A stretch of 64,000 nucleotides of DNA, taken from positions 1 to 64,000 of the forward strand of contig CAJNDS010002478.1 in the NCBI GenBank assembly GCA_905221605.1, given 5' to 3'. The notes beneath the pieces are model-generated. The model did not search any database. It had not been told where the DNA came from and worked only from the letters and a program-made list of their open reading frames with translations. Below, one piece after another: positions 33,380 to 45,500 of the stretch. Each line of letters starts with the position of its first letter. The stretch's first letter is position 1. Source of the DNA: Symbiodinium natans. Its lineage: Eukaryota; Sar; Dinophyceae; Suessiales; Symbiodiniaceae. A program made the position numbers and the translations under genes.

Positions 33380-34870
33380 CCACCAGCACAGGTTTTTGGG
33401 TAGCCCCGAAAACGTGTTTCAACGTGTTCAAACACCACAGATGTTTCCCCTGCGACTGAATAGCTCGCGCCATGACGCGAGCTGTCTGGTCATCAGGACA
33501 CAGAAGGGGTGCTGGTTGCTTACGACGTCACCCTACAAGCGCGAAGGGAGGGGACATACGACAAACTTCGACCAAACCCTACGAGCACAAAGGGAAGGGA
33601 CATACGACAAACCTCGAAGGGATGCGTTTTTACTTCTACAATGTTCTGAATCCCAAAGCTTGGGTGCTGTTTGCGTACGCTCGGTCCGCAAAAGCAGGAT
33701 GCTAGTTGAGCACGCTCGGTCCACAAAACTTGGGTGCTATTTGAGTATGCTCGGTCCCGCAAAGCAGGATGCTAACTGAACACGCTCGGTCCCCAAAACT
33801 TGGGTGCAATTTGAGTACGGCCCCGCAAAACAGGATGCTAGTTGAACACGCTCAGTCTTTTCGCACACACAAGAACCAACCAAGACGCCTCTTTGAAACC
33901 TTGAAACCTTAGATGCCGGGCGCTTCAAGCACGTTCTGGTTCTAGGGTTTTCGAGCACGCTTGGAGGGGACAGGCGACAAACTTCTAGGGCCCTCACCAA
34001 ACCTCACGAAGGGAGGGGACATACGACAAACCTCTAACAAATATGTTTTTACTTCTACAGTATTCTGAAAGTCCATATGTTAGGAACAACAGAGGATGTT
34101 TTTTGCGCTTGTATAGAACTTTTTCGCAGAGCAAACACAGGCTTCTGGGCGCAAAACACTAGCCGTGACAACGTGTTTTAACGTGCTGAAACACCATACA
34201 TGTTCCCCGATGACCGAATAGCTCGCGCCATGGCGCGAGCTATTTGGTCATCAGCGCGCAGAGGGGGCCGGCCCTGGCGGGTTCTGGGGCCACGATTACG
34301 CTACCAGCACAGGCTTTTGGAACCATGTTAAGATGTATGCGGGCTTCAGGGCCACGATTACGCTACCAGCGCAGGCCGTTAGGGGCAAAACACTAGCCCT
34401 GAAAACGCGTTTTAATGTGTTGAAACACCTTAGATGGTGCCCTGCGACCAAATAGTTGGCGCCATGGCGCGAGCTATTTGGTCATCAGGGCACAGAAAAG
34501 GCGCTAGCTGCTTACGACGTCACCCTACGAGCGCGAAGAGAGGGACATACAACAAAGTTCGAGGGCCCTCACCAAACCCTACGAGCACAAAGGGAAGGGA
34601 CATACGACAAACCTCGAAGGGATATGTGTTTACTTCTACAGCGTTCCAAAAGCGCGGTCCCCAAAACTTGGGTGCTATTTGAGTACCCTTGGTCCCCAGA
34701 AAGCAGGATGCTAGTTGAACACGCTCGGTCTCCCAAACTTGGGCGCTGTTTGAGTACGCTCGGTCCCCAAAAGCAGGATGCTAAATGAACACGCTCGGTC
34801 CCCAAAACTTGGGCGCTAGTTGAGTACGCTCGGTCCCGAAATTTGAATACACTCAATAGTGACCAAATAG
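33380..34870. repeat. Dispersed repeat cluster upstream of the retroelement
   Basis: Three CCACGATTACGCTACCAGC-type segments, four copies of the GCGCCATGGCGC palindromic unit or its variants (33455-33498, 34209-34252, 34446-34490, and a half copy at 34860), GGGACATACGACAAACCTC phrases, and at least eight CGCTCGGTCC(CC)AAAACTTGG / AGCAGGATGCTA tandem units (33655-34845). Confidence 0.87.
34209..34252. repeat. Palindromic unit centred on GCGCCATGGCGC
   Basis: Core GCTCGCGCCATGGCGCGAGC with flanking TATTTGGTCATC on one side and its near-complement on the other, giving arms of about 17-18 bp. Diverged copies are at 24090-24133, 33455-33498 and 34446-34490. Confidence 0.85.
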
Positions 34871-35522
34871 CTCGCGCCTGGGGCGTTTGAACGCCCGGGT
34901 TTTTTACCTTTGGCAAAGACACAAGCGCCGACCATGGAAAACATCGAGAAAGCGTGCGCGGATTGGTTTCCGGGCATGGGAAATACAGAGGTTGACACAC
35001 GAGCAAAAAACGTCATGCCTGCACGTCTATGCCTTTGGGTCTCATGGCGCTGCATGACTCACCTATGAAGGGGCGAGCACTGAAGTTTAGGGTAACCCTA
35101 AGCGCCCTGCCAAATTTTCTGTCGCGTTGTTGTTTCATGTGTTTTCCCTGTCTCTACAATCTTACCGTTTGGCGTCTTCGCCAGCATTTGTTTTTTGTAT
35201 TTTGATAAGGAAAAACCTCTATTTCCATTGTATTTTTACTAGGAAACCCTATTTAGGAAAGAAAAACAGAAGGTTAAAACCAAAAGGAACAAGCTAAATA
35301 GGGGGCCCTTAGAAATTCGCCAAGCCTACACAGCCATGCCAAGCACAAAAAGGTATCGGCCTGGGCTGTGGAACGTTGCCCGGTCGCCAGACTCCTGCTC
35401 CGGGAATCAGACAATCCCCAAGCAAGCTGCATGCCAAAACTCCGGTTCTTAATGCCCCAACACTGGAACCCAACCTATCCACCCCATTCACCCCCAAGCA
35501 AGCAAGCACCGTGGCTAGAAAC

Positions 35523-36418
35523 CCCGGTCCTCCATGAGCTTCGCCAAGCCGAAGTCGCAGAGACGGACGCCTCCACAAGGAAGGTTGTCATCGTTCTCGC
35601 CTGAAGAGAGAATCGACAGTGTATTAGTGTGTTGGATATGCTCTCGCAGGGAACTATCCTTGGTGCATTTGTGCGGTTGCAAGGTTTTGCTTTTGTCGGC
35701 CTCAGAAGGCTTTGGGCCAGAGACCTGTGTGCACACATGTAGGCGGGACGGGATCGGGGCAGTATGTGTTCGTATATAAGCACGTTTGCTGCAAGTAGCA
35801 AAGATCTCTCACAGCTTGGTAAGACTCACGTTTAAAGCTCGATTGAGGATATCCCACAGACTCGAATGCTGGAATGTCCCCCGTCCTTCCCAAACCCCAT
35901 GAAGGGCTGCAAAAGAGCTGCCGTGCCTCCGTCGAGCCCGAACCTCAGTGTATTCTGGCTATCGGGTCCCCTCCATGCGAGTTTTACATGCTCCTTGGAG
36001 CTGAAATCGGGCAGGGCTCCCAGCAAGATGTTCGAGGGCTTCAGGTCTCGGTGCGCCAGCCCAACGCGGTGCAGCTCAGCAAGGGCGCTTGCCACCTGGG
36101 ACTTGTGGATTCTTCTGGCCTTTTGGTGCCTTGGACAAAATTGAACACAGGTCTGTACGACTCAAGGGCTGAAAGTTTGGGGCTCAGGTTCAAACCAAAT
36201 CACTTAACAACTAGGGCGTCACTTGTTCGCGGCCGCAGTCTGAAGCACTGCAGTTGCAAGTTTGTGCGAGTTTAGACTTGAATGCTTCTGGGCAGGGGAC
36301 AGGGTTGCTCAGGATGTACTAGCTTTACCCTAACCACAAATTCCACAACCTGCCCCCTCCTCCCGACTGCCGCCTGGTGGAAGATCCCTGCAGCCTGCGA
36401 CGCCCGGGCCTTGAGATC
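35523..36418 (-). CDS. PEK/PKR/GCN2-like protein kinase, catalytic-loop exons
   Basis: Serine/threonine kinase, cytosolic or ER-associated by analogy to the family. Exon 36119-36020 reads QVASALAELHRVGLAHRDLK and PSNILL, which is helix E and the catalytic loop with HRDLKPSN. It joins in phase 1 to 35600-35523 (GGVRLCDFGLAKLMEDRG), which carries the DFG magnesium-binding motif. The acceptor of that exon is a clear TTCTCTCTTCAG with a CTAAT-like branch point upstream. The first donor is GA and the second is GT. The second exon ends in phase 1, which matches the next exon 12.5 kb away (22976). A possible preceding exon is 36418-36350 (DLKARASQAAGIF; CAG acceptor, GT donor). The glycine loop and helix-C exons were not found. 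Confidence 0.85.
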
Positions 36419-39400
36419 CTGGCCAGATTCGGCTCTCCGACATGGGCTGTGGCTGGACACAAGCACAAAGCTCAAGCACACAGCTTGACACACGAACACA
36501 CCGCGCGTATGTTGCTCGCCCTGAACATGACCCATGTGTGCCCTCAGGGTATGGCGTGCGGGCACCGGTGTGCTTGTTTGCATCAGACATGTGATGAAAG
36601 TAAGTTAAAGCATCCCACATGTGCCATACTGTATCCTATCTAGCATAGTTAGAAGTTACATGCGCAGCTCTGGTACTTCTCCAAACACTTGGCAAGTCTG
36701 CAAGACCCTTGCCACTCAACACAGCTACATCTAAGAAGATATGCCACTTCCACAGAGATTCTAGTTGGATACATAGGCCATCTTGCTGGACGCTGAAAGC
36801 TGGAAGAAGCGATCGTTGAAGCCCTGAAAAACTGAAGCGTTCGATCTGACTAAGGGGATCTGACTGATGTTCATGCTGAAGGCGCATCAGCCTATATCTA
36901 CATCAGAACTAAACGAGGCTTGGGAACGAGGCTTGGGAACATGTAAATCTAACAATTCTCCGCCCATGGTATTCACAGGCTTCGAAATCTCATGGAACAC
37001 ACTTGGCAGCTTTGAAGGACTATGAGTTCTTCACGGCACTTGGAGAATCGCTGTGGCACCTCAACCCTCAGCCCAAAACAGAGAACCAAAAAGTGGACTC
37101 ACGCAACGTAAGCCCTGCAATCGGCTGCGGGAGATCGGAGGGTTCAGTTCTCAGTTGACGGTTTAGGACTTGGGACACCAGCACAGTCAAGAAAATGCCC
37201 TGCCTGCACCCACTTGTGCCTATGTTGGTGCAGGTGGAGGAACTTCATCTCGCTTGTCGACCTCAGAAACAGAGGACCAAGCATAAACAAGGGCACGAAG
37301 CTGACATGCAAAAGCAGGGACAACGGGAGAGAGGGAGGGAGGGAGGGAGGGAAATAAACAGGAATGACATCACCCTTGGCCCCTGCGCCAGGCCGAGGAG
37401 CACAAACATGGGTACGCAGGTACGTTTGTCTGGAAAGGGCGGGGGAAGCTTCGTAGCAGACGGTCCCAAAGAAGACATTGCTCAAATGAGCTCTTGGCTC
37501 TACTCCTTACGCAAGACCTCAAAGGACCCAACTGGGTAACTGTGAACTCCTGCAGAGAGTCATCATATCTCCCTTTTGCGCTTAACAACCGTCAACATAA
37601 CGATCAAATATTCTTATTGGGAGGGGTTAGATTGAAATTTATCAGGGAATATAAGGTTGAAATCTTGCAATCATAACGCCCAAAAATAATGAATCCCTCC
37701 AAGAGATTTCATTGTTACCCCCGGTCCCACTCTACCCCGCCCCGGATGCATGATCCGGTCGGACATCTCCGCATGTAAATACCACTTGACCAGCTAGGCC
37801 TGGGCACAATGACCTCGACAATTGACTTGATGCCACACTCAACGCCTTAACCTGAACCTCACCATCTCCTGGCCTCAAGTCTGGGAGGCTGTGGGGCAGG
37901 ACCTGCCGGCGCAACGTAATCAGGGCTTGGCGGAGCACTTCGTGGCGGGCACTGCCACGGGCGTGAGGGAGCATAGAACAAGGAAAAGAACCCCCGGGCC
38001 CAGAAGCCCCGAGACCCGAAATCCAAAAGCCGAAACCTGCAAGCCTAAACCTGGAAGGGAGACGGCAAGGGTGTGTGGCATCGGATGGGCTCGTCTAGGA
38101 CTGCAAAGATTCCAGGAGGCAAGGGTCTAAGTCTTGATGGCTTCTGCGTGGATGTGTGACTACAGGTTTGATACCCTCGGCAGAGAACTACGAGGAAGGA
38201 AGGCAGGCTTTACCATGTTGGCTGTAGTTCGCCGCGGTTGAAGCAGGTAAGACCATATTCCTCATCCGGAGCCGAAAGGACGGAACAATGTTGGGGGCGA
38301 GATTATCCGGCATTCACAAGAAGCCCGGCTGGTGAGCCCGAAGCCCGAACAAACACTAAAACTTCAAGCTCAAAACTCTCAACAATACTTCTACAGTAAA
38401 CTCTCGACCCCACGGACTCTGAAGCTTTAACTCAGCTCCACACCCCAGACTGAAAAGCCTGAGGTAAGCTTAAAGCTGAAAATCTCAGCAATATAGGAAC
38501 AAAAAGTTTCCATGTAAGCACCTGGGACCCCAAAAAGACAAAGCCTAACTCTCCCAAACTACAAGCCGAAGCTGCACTGACATGCCTCCCAAACCAAACC
38601 GTCCCTTTGCAACCCTCCCAAACCTAAACCCCGAGATGTAAGTCCACACCCCTGCAGGGCCCGCCAGGCGCCCCATCCTCCTGTGGCGTACTGCTGCTTA
38701 GTCAGGAAGGATTTGGTGGCCATTTTTAGAGTTTTGTGGATTCAGGTTTGGGCCTTGGAGTCTAAGGTTCAGGGTTTTGAGGTAGGGCGAAGGAAGAAAC
38801 GCGTTATAGAGATGACTTACGGGCATATGTAGGGACTGCTATGGGCATCCATTCTTCCACTCCCCACTTACCCGAAGGCAAAGTTCAACCTTGGCGATGG
38901 CGATGGACGCGATACAGTTTCAGGTTTGGGGTTTATAGAGTATAGGGTTGGGTCACTGATGTGCACAGGCTTTTGGCTCCCCGTGCGAGGAGGGACTATG
39001 CATATCGAAGATGTCTGCTCTAAACCCTAAACCCTAAACAGCTGGGGAAGCTCTAGGAGCACCATGTTGGAGGAATGCCCCTTTTGAGAATTGACGCAAA
39101 ACATGAAGTGGAACAATCTAGAGGAGAACTCACATTGTATTCAATTGCATCGAGGCCATTCGAACTTGCCAATCTATGTGTGTACCCATAGAATCCTAGA
39201 TGGCAAACTTGGATTGACAACCAACGAGACTTTACGACTCCGTGCTTGACGACCCCATAGCAGGTGCCGCACTTTACGGGCCCACTGGCCTGCAAGCTCC
39301 CGGCCCCTCGCCCACCTCTAGGACAACGAGCGTAATGGCCGCGCCGCAGCCTGGAGGAACCTTCACCTGGCGCCACGGAGCACTCAGCAGTTGTGGGGGC

Positions 39401-41562
39401 ATGTTCGAGGTTGTCTCGGCCATAAAGGCATCAATCGGGTTTTCTCGGACTTGGGGCTGCGCGCAAGTAAGTGAACCCATCGATGCTTCCACACTCCCAG
39501 GCTGCCAAGCAGGTTGCTACAGAAACATGGGCGTTGCAGCTTCCATGCGAGGATTTCAATCAGCGGGACAGCTTGTTTTTTCGAGAGAGCCCATACCCCT
39601 TTGAAGGGATTCTATCCAAGGCGGGAAGTACGAAGCCTTGCGTTGCGGTCCACTACTACGGAGTGAGTACTAAGCGCATCTTGAATGCCCAAAAACACAC
39701 CCTCCGGGACACATTCAACCGCTCTAGCGAAAGTGCATTTGAGGCTTTTTGAGAAAGTAATCCCTAAGCACCCCTTAGCCAATACTGTGTCATGCGCTCA
39801 ACCCTGAAATCGGTTGCCTCCGCGCACGACACAAAAGAGAACAACGGAAAGAACGAACGTCCTTTGGTTTAGGAGTTGCTACTATGCTACATCCTATTGT
39901 GACTGCATATGTTGCCTCTTACTCTCCTTGGGCCTGAAATAGCAACAAGGGGAAGACATGATTGCATGCACAACTAGTCTGCACACACTGACGGGGAAGG
40001 TGGATCTACACTTACATAAGCTCTGACAAGCGCAAAGCTTCTCAAACCTGAGAGTCATCGAACTTGCCATTCTTCAATTCGCCAACGAACTTTTGCAAGC
40101 TGTCTACGGCATGTCTCTTCGTGGCCTAAGCCAGTAGAGTGGACTCGTAAGTTGCAACCTTATGGTTCTCAACCCCAAGTCCTGGTAGGTGTCTTGAGGG
40201 CGCCAAGCCCAAGGTAAGAAAACCCAAGGTTTCCTTGCATTTTTTGACTTTCACACTGCGTGTGCATGCTTCGATGACCATCGCAACTTTGGACTTTGCG
40301 CCCTGACGAGTTTAGGGTGAGGTTGCCGAGGCTTCGAGATACGTGCAGCGCCCTTCCCCCCGCAAACCCTCTATGAACACGGTCGGCCTCCCTGGTCTTG
40401 CCGGCATGCCTGGGCTGCTAGGGTCCTGAAAACAACCTACTACCACGGTGCTGATGACTTGCCTAAGCATCCCCAGCTTTTGCAACACAGACGCAAGCCG
40501 CCCCAGGATTGAGGGCAATTTTCCAAGGCGGCCCTGAGAAAGCCTGGGCCCTACCTATCCATGAGTCCCTCCTCCTACCCTCCTGGAAACTAGCATGTAG
40601 CATGGAAACCCAAACAAAGCCCTATAAAGGCTACCGTCCCATGTACTCCTATGGACATTATGCGGGCTTTTGCAAAAAATATGAAACCCACTCTTCCGAA
40701 GGGGCTAGATGGGTTTCCATGCTGGTTTTGGGCGAGCTTACGCAAACACGCGCCCCAAACCAAGGAATGGTTTTCATCAGAAAGACTCACTAAAGGGATC
40801 CAAACTCCCCTGGACTCCGCGGATGCTGAGCTCAACCGACTATCCAATGTGCCTACGTGAGCTGGTAGTCCCAACTCCTTCTTCCCCTTCACTAAGCCGT
40901 CTAGTAGGTAACCATCTCTCAAAATCCACCATCTTGACACCCAGTCTGGCCCTAGAAATTCATCCACAGAACTGCTAAACACCCCCAAATCACATCCGAG
41001 AAACTGCACTTCGAAGATGTCACCTGGCTTTGCATGTTGCGATGAGGTTTGATGGTGCGGGTTTCCAACAACTTGGCGGTCCCGTACTTGGGCCAAGGCA
41101 GGTGTTGGGTCACCAGAACATCGGACTAGCCGTGGTACTCTCTCTTTATACCCTTGCGTCTATCAACTTCAACATGAAGACGCATCAGCATCTCTCAAAA
41201 GAGGGGCTTTCTACAGCACATCCTCACGTACCAAGATCTGTTTTTGGGGACCCTGTATAAAGAGACAACCTTAGATTTTACGCAGCATCCATATGACCCA
41301 AACCCTGAAACATAAACCGTAATCCCCAGAACACGATCCCCAAGCCCTAGCCCCTGAATCCTGAACCCCTTGTCGCACGAAGCCCAAAGCCCCGAAACCC
41401 GAAATTCTGAAACACTCTGAAAGGCCCCCCCACCTGGCTCCAGCCCATTTGGGATGGCAACTTGAATCTCCATGCTTCTGCAGCCTTTCATGTGAACCAA
41501 CCAAAGTGCTATTATTCGCAGAACATGCCACGGCCACAAGCACCAGTACCAGCACTAGCAGA
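36419..41562. other. No gene identified
   Basis: Intron- or intergenic-like sequence. Exon-like minus-strand pieces with AG acceptors and CAG|GT donors occur near 37880-37960 (ARHEVLRQALITLRRQ) and 39390-39470 (ENPIDAFMAETTSNMPPQLL). I cannot assign them to a family; they could be upstream kinase exons. Short CCCTAAA strings lie near 39020. Confidence 0.35.
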
Positions 41563-41706
41563 GAAGGACGACGACGACGACGACGACGACGACCAAAACC
41601 ACCACCGCCACCACCGCCACCACCGCCACCGCCGCCGCCACCGCCGCCACCGCCACCATCGCCACCATCGCCACCACCACCACCACCACCACCACCAGCA
41701 CTACCA
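41563..41706. repeat. GAC and CCACCG trinucleotide repeats
   Basis: (GAC)n at 41567-41592, then CCACCGCCA-type units to 41706. The Pro-, Asp- or His-rich frames over them are artefacts. Confidence 0.92.
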
Positions 41707-41732
41707 CCGCAAAAAGACTTATCCTGCACCCT

Positions 41733-42540
41733 GCATACGATCAAGAACGATTTGCCGCTTCATTCTCGCAGGGTCAAGAGCATTCATGTCACCGCATTCG
41801 TCTTCGTTGGAGCCCGCAGTGAACGAATTCCCGCTTGTTGGCGACTGTTTGTTTGGGAATGCTTGTTATTTCGAAGCGAGGGTGCTTGTAGGCGAATGCT
41901 TGTTGGCGAGTGGCTTCTGTCACGTGCTCGTTGGTGAATGCTTGTCGAAGAATGCTTGATGGGGCATATTTGGGAATGCTTGTTAGGGAAGGTGAACGCT
42001 TGTTGCCAAAAGTTTGCTGGCGAGAGTGCTTGTTGAGACTCATGTTTGCTGGGGAATGCATTGGGGAACGCGTGTTGGGAAGTGCATGTTGGGGAATGCT
42101 TGTTGCGAAAAGCTTAGGAATGAAATACAAATCCCGACAGCAAAAAGCTTGAACTCTTCGCAACATGCCATGATGCTGTCGATCCGGGGGCACTTAGGTC
42201 TCACGTAAGCCTTGGTTCCAGCTGTCAATAGGATCTCTAGACGTCAACTTTTCAAGTCTTATCGAGCTTTGCACAACAGCAAGAACAGGAAAGTATCGCA
42301 TGTCATTGCTTGGTGACGATCTGAGGAAGTCACGCCGAGGATGCAGCTGCAGGCCCAAAATTCCGCGTTGCAGGGAGTTGGCGGTGTTTGTTTCAGAAGG
42401 CCTCTGCAGGCTGCTGCAAAGCTTTCAGTTCTTAAAATTCAGAGCGGCGGGGGAGGGGGAGGGGGAGGGGAGGTTCGGTTTCGGGTTTCGGGATTCGCAC
42501 AGCACCTGGCCCTTGAGCCAAGCAGACTCATCAGTTCAGA
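41733..42540. repeat. Segmental duplication, copy 1
   Basis: It matches 47949-49127 in the same orientation, sharing TTCATGTCACCGCA, a GAATGCTTGTT-type minisatellite (41840-42110), TTGGTGACGATCTGAGGAAG, and CCTTGAGCCAAGCAGACTCA. It lacks about 375 bp that are present in copy 2 between GGTCTCAC and GCTGTCAATAGG. Confidence 0.88.
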
Positions 42541-45500
42541 TGCACGCTTTGAGGGCATTGAAATGCAGTCGATGTGCTTAGGCATTGCGGGTGTATTGGG
42601 GGAATGCCTACGGTGCGGAGGCTATATCATTAGGGAATGCCTTGATAAGGTATTATGGCAATTCTTCAAGAAATAGAGCTCTGGTCAAATATATCTGCGA
42701 ACAGATGCCATTGCTACATGGACATGTCGATTCCTGGCGCTCCGAGGAGATTGGCCAGGCCAGGTATTGATCCAGGATTTGGGGGTTTAGGAACATGGCA
42801 GCTCTCAAACATCGCAGGCCCCTCCAAGAACACTTTTTGCTCATGGGAGGCGGCTCAGCTTTGGCCGACCTTGTCAGCTAGGGCCCGGCAAACAGCACGG
42901 GCGCTGACAAAGAAGGGGCTTCGAGCGTTTTCGAGTTTAATCTATTACCACGACACATGCGGCTCAACCCTCAGGCCCCCAAACGCCCAAGCCCCGAGTC
43001 TTGTGGCGCTCACAGCAAGGTAGCTGACCTGGGAAGGTATGGGACTCCGGGCTCCCCGAAACTGGCGAACAGGGGATTGCGACAGCACTGTTTCCTTGAG
43101 GGATTTGAAGGGTTTGAGTCATGTTGATGTGAAGGGGAGATCCACGTTAGGGCAGGAATAATGGGAGAGGTTGCGACTTAGAGTGTTCTTTTGGTTTAGG
43201 GTTTGGGGCGACTGCGTTTCAGGGAGTGCCTGTCGACTTTTTCAGGGTAGGGGTTTAGCAGCTTAGACGCAGAAAAACGGGACCAAAAACAGGGGGGCCA
43301 GGAACCAGCCAGCTGGGCTGGAGGATGGTGGGGCTAAGGCGACAAGCTTCTGCCTGCACATGGGAATGAAGGGATGAAGGGTGCTGCAACGTGGCTGCCA
43401 GTAGCATACCGCCCCCCCAAACAAAAAGGAATCAAAATAGAAAACATTGCCAACCTCTATCAATATTTCCTTTTCGGCTCTTTACAGCCCCAGCCAACCT
43501 GAAGCCCGAATGAAATAGCCGCAGCAATGAAACAACGCTAAACCTTGAACCCTAGTACCCTGATACCCCGAACCCAATGAGGAAGACTTTAAGTTCTTCA
43601 GGTGCACCTGATTGGCTTCTCTGGCCAGTTGTCAGATCACTCCCTCAACCCTGAGCCTGAGCCCATAAGTGCCCCAAACAAAACTTCTCCGCCTGGTGAA
43701 GCAGCAAGTGAACCTTCAGAAGATGTTGCGCATTACGGCCCATGAGGAGTTTGGGTTCACTGTAGGGCGGGGTACGAAGCGCCCACAACCACAAGTCGTT
43801 TGGTTTCTTCGGCTTTGGAGTTTGAGACCAGCGGTTGCTAGGGTCATGCGAGCCGTTGTCTTGGAGTTGCCAACTTCTTCGTGGCATCTCAGGCTGGGGT
43901 GGGGTTTCGCAACTCCTGAGGCACTTGCGGGCCTGCCGTTAAGCACGACTTGCCTGACCATGGAAATCATGCCAGCACAGCTCCCCAAGCGAAACCACCA
44001 ACTGTTGCCACAGGCCGATACTCCGCGGCCGAATTCTGTCGAAGGAATTGCAGGAGCGTGCAGGTCAATATGCTGTAGTATCCTTTGCGCACTTGAGCGC
44101 AAAGCTGATTGAAAGGTTCGACTTCAGGGGTTTTACCCTTTAGCCCCAAAACCTAAGCCATGAAGTCTGCCGAGAAACCAGGTCCACATCGAAGCCTCCT
44201 GTGCAGCTGGGGATTTCGCGGAGTCCTATGCTGCAATCTTTCCCGTTGCTGTAGCTCCTGTTCGGACACTTCTGTTCTTTGTAAGCCTCAAACAGTGTGT
44301 CAGACATGCTCCTCTTTTTGAACTTAGCATAAGAACCACTGCTACTGGCTTTCCTAACGGGAGCTGGCGCAAAGCCTTTGAACCCTGAAGTCTGCAACGT
44401 CACCTGAAGGCCTCGAACCTGGGATGGCGCAGAATCCGTGAAACGCTTTGAGACGTGTCAACGAAAAATTGCAGAAACAAGAAAAATAAATCCTACTAAC
44501 CCTACCACTCCCAATCTAGCCTCCGTGGGAATGTCCCAGGGCCGCACGCGCTGAGCGGTCCCCTGGTACGCAAAGGTACGAAGGGCCAAATGCTTGTGCC
44601 TGGTATAGATACTTGGAGGTTCATGGGTAGCTATAGATAGGGTTATAAGTACCCCAAATCGGGCTATAACTATAGTTCCCAGATATATTTACCCATGAAC
44701 CAAGTTCGCTTTAGGAACCAAGCGGGAATCGGGACAAATAGCGCACGTGCCGAGGCGCTTTCAACAAGAAAGGATCCCCAACGTTCAAGGTGTAGTGTCA
44801 TGTAGGAGGGGGGGAGGGCTGGGGGCCGGGGGGGGGGGGTGGGGGGGGGGGGTGCGGGGGGGGTGCGGGGGGGGTTGGGTTCTGGTGCACAAAAAAGTTG
44901 GGTTTGCGGCCCGAGCACACCCGAGTTCTCAGCCCGAAAACCAACAAGAGACAAATTTGACACTGCTCGACCAACATGAGTGCTGTCCGTGCTTGTTCTG
45001 AATGTATCCTGAAGGTGCAGGTTTTAATTGCTTGCAGGAACTGTGATGTTGCCCGGCGCTTTAATTCGGTGGTCGGCGGCCACTGGCCAAAGGTGACATT
45101 CGGCCACTGGCCAGGGGAAGGCGGGAGGGGAACTCACGAAATGTCTGGGAGGAATGATGCTCAGTAACGCCGTCTATCCGGATTTAAGTGTGGCAACGAG
45201 CAACGCCGGGCAGGGTGGAGAACAACAGTTGCTTGACCACACGCGGCTCCCTGCCAGTAATGATCTTTCACCACTGTTTGGGTCTACGCCGACAACATTG
45301 GTCCCCGCCACTGGCATACAGGAACTCCGGCCACGCGCCTTTGCTGTTTTGGTGTTTCAGTTTTCTGACGAATGTCGGGGTTTAAGGACCCAGGGGTTGA
45401 CGACTTTCTAGACAAAATTCGCCTCGGCCTCGGAATTTGGGCCTGTCAAGTGTTGCATTTGAAGCTGCCTTACTTTTAGGGTCTAAGGGTTGCCGGGCAT

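Noticed and set aside
40590-41096. Minus-strand frame with GPDWVSRWWILRDGYLLDG, first taken for a LINE reverse transcriptase piece
   Set aside because: No further RT motifs on either strand and no A-rich tail; the resemblance is too weak.
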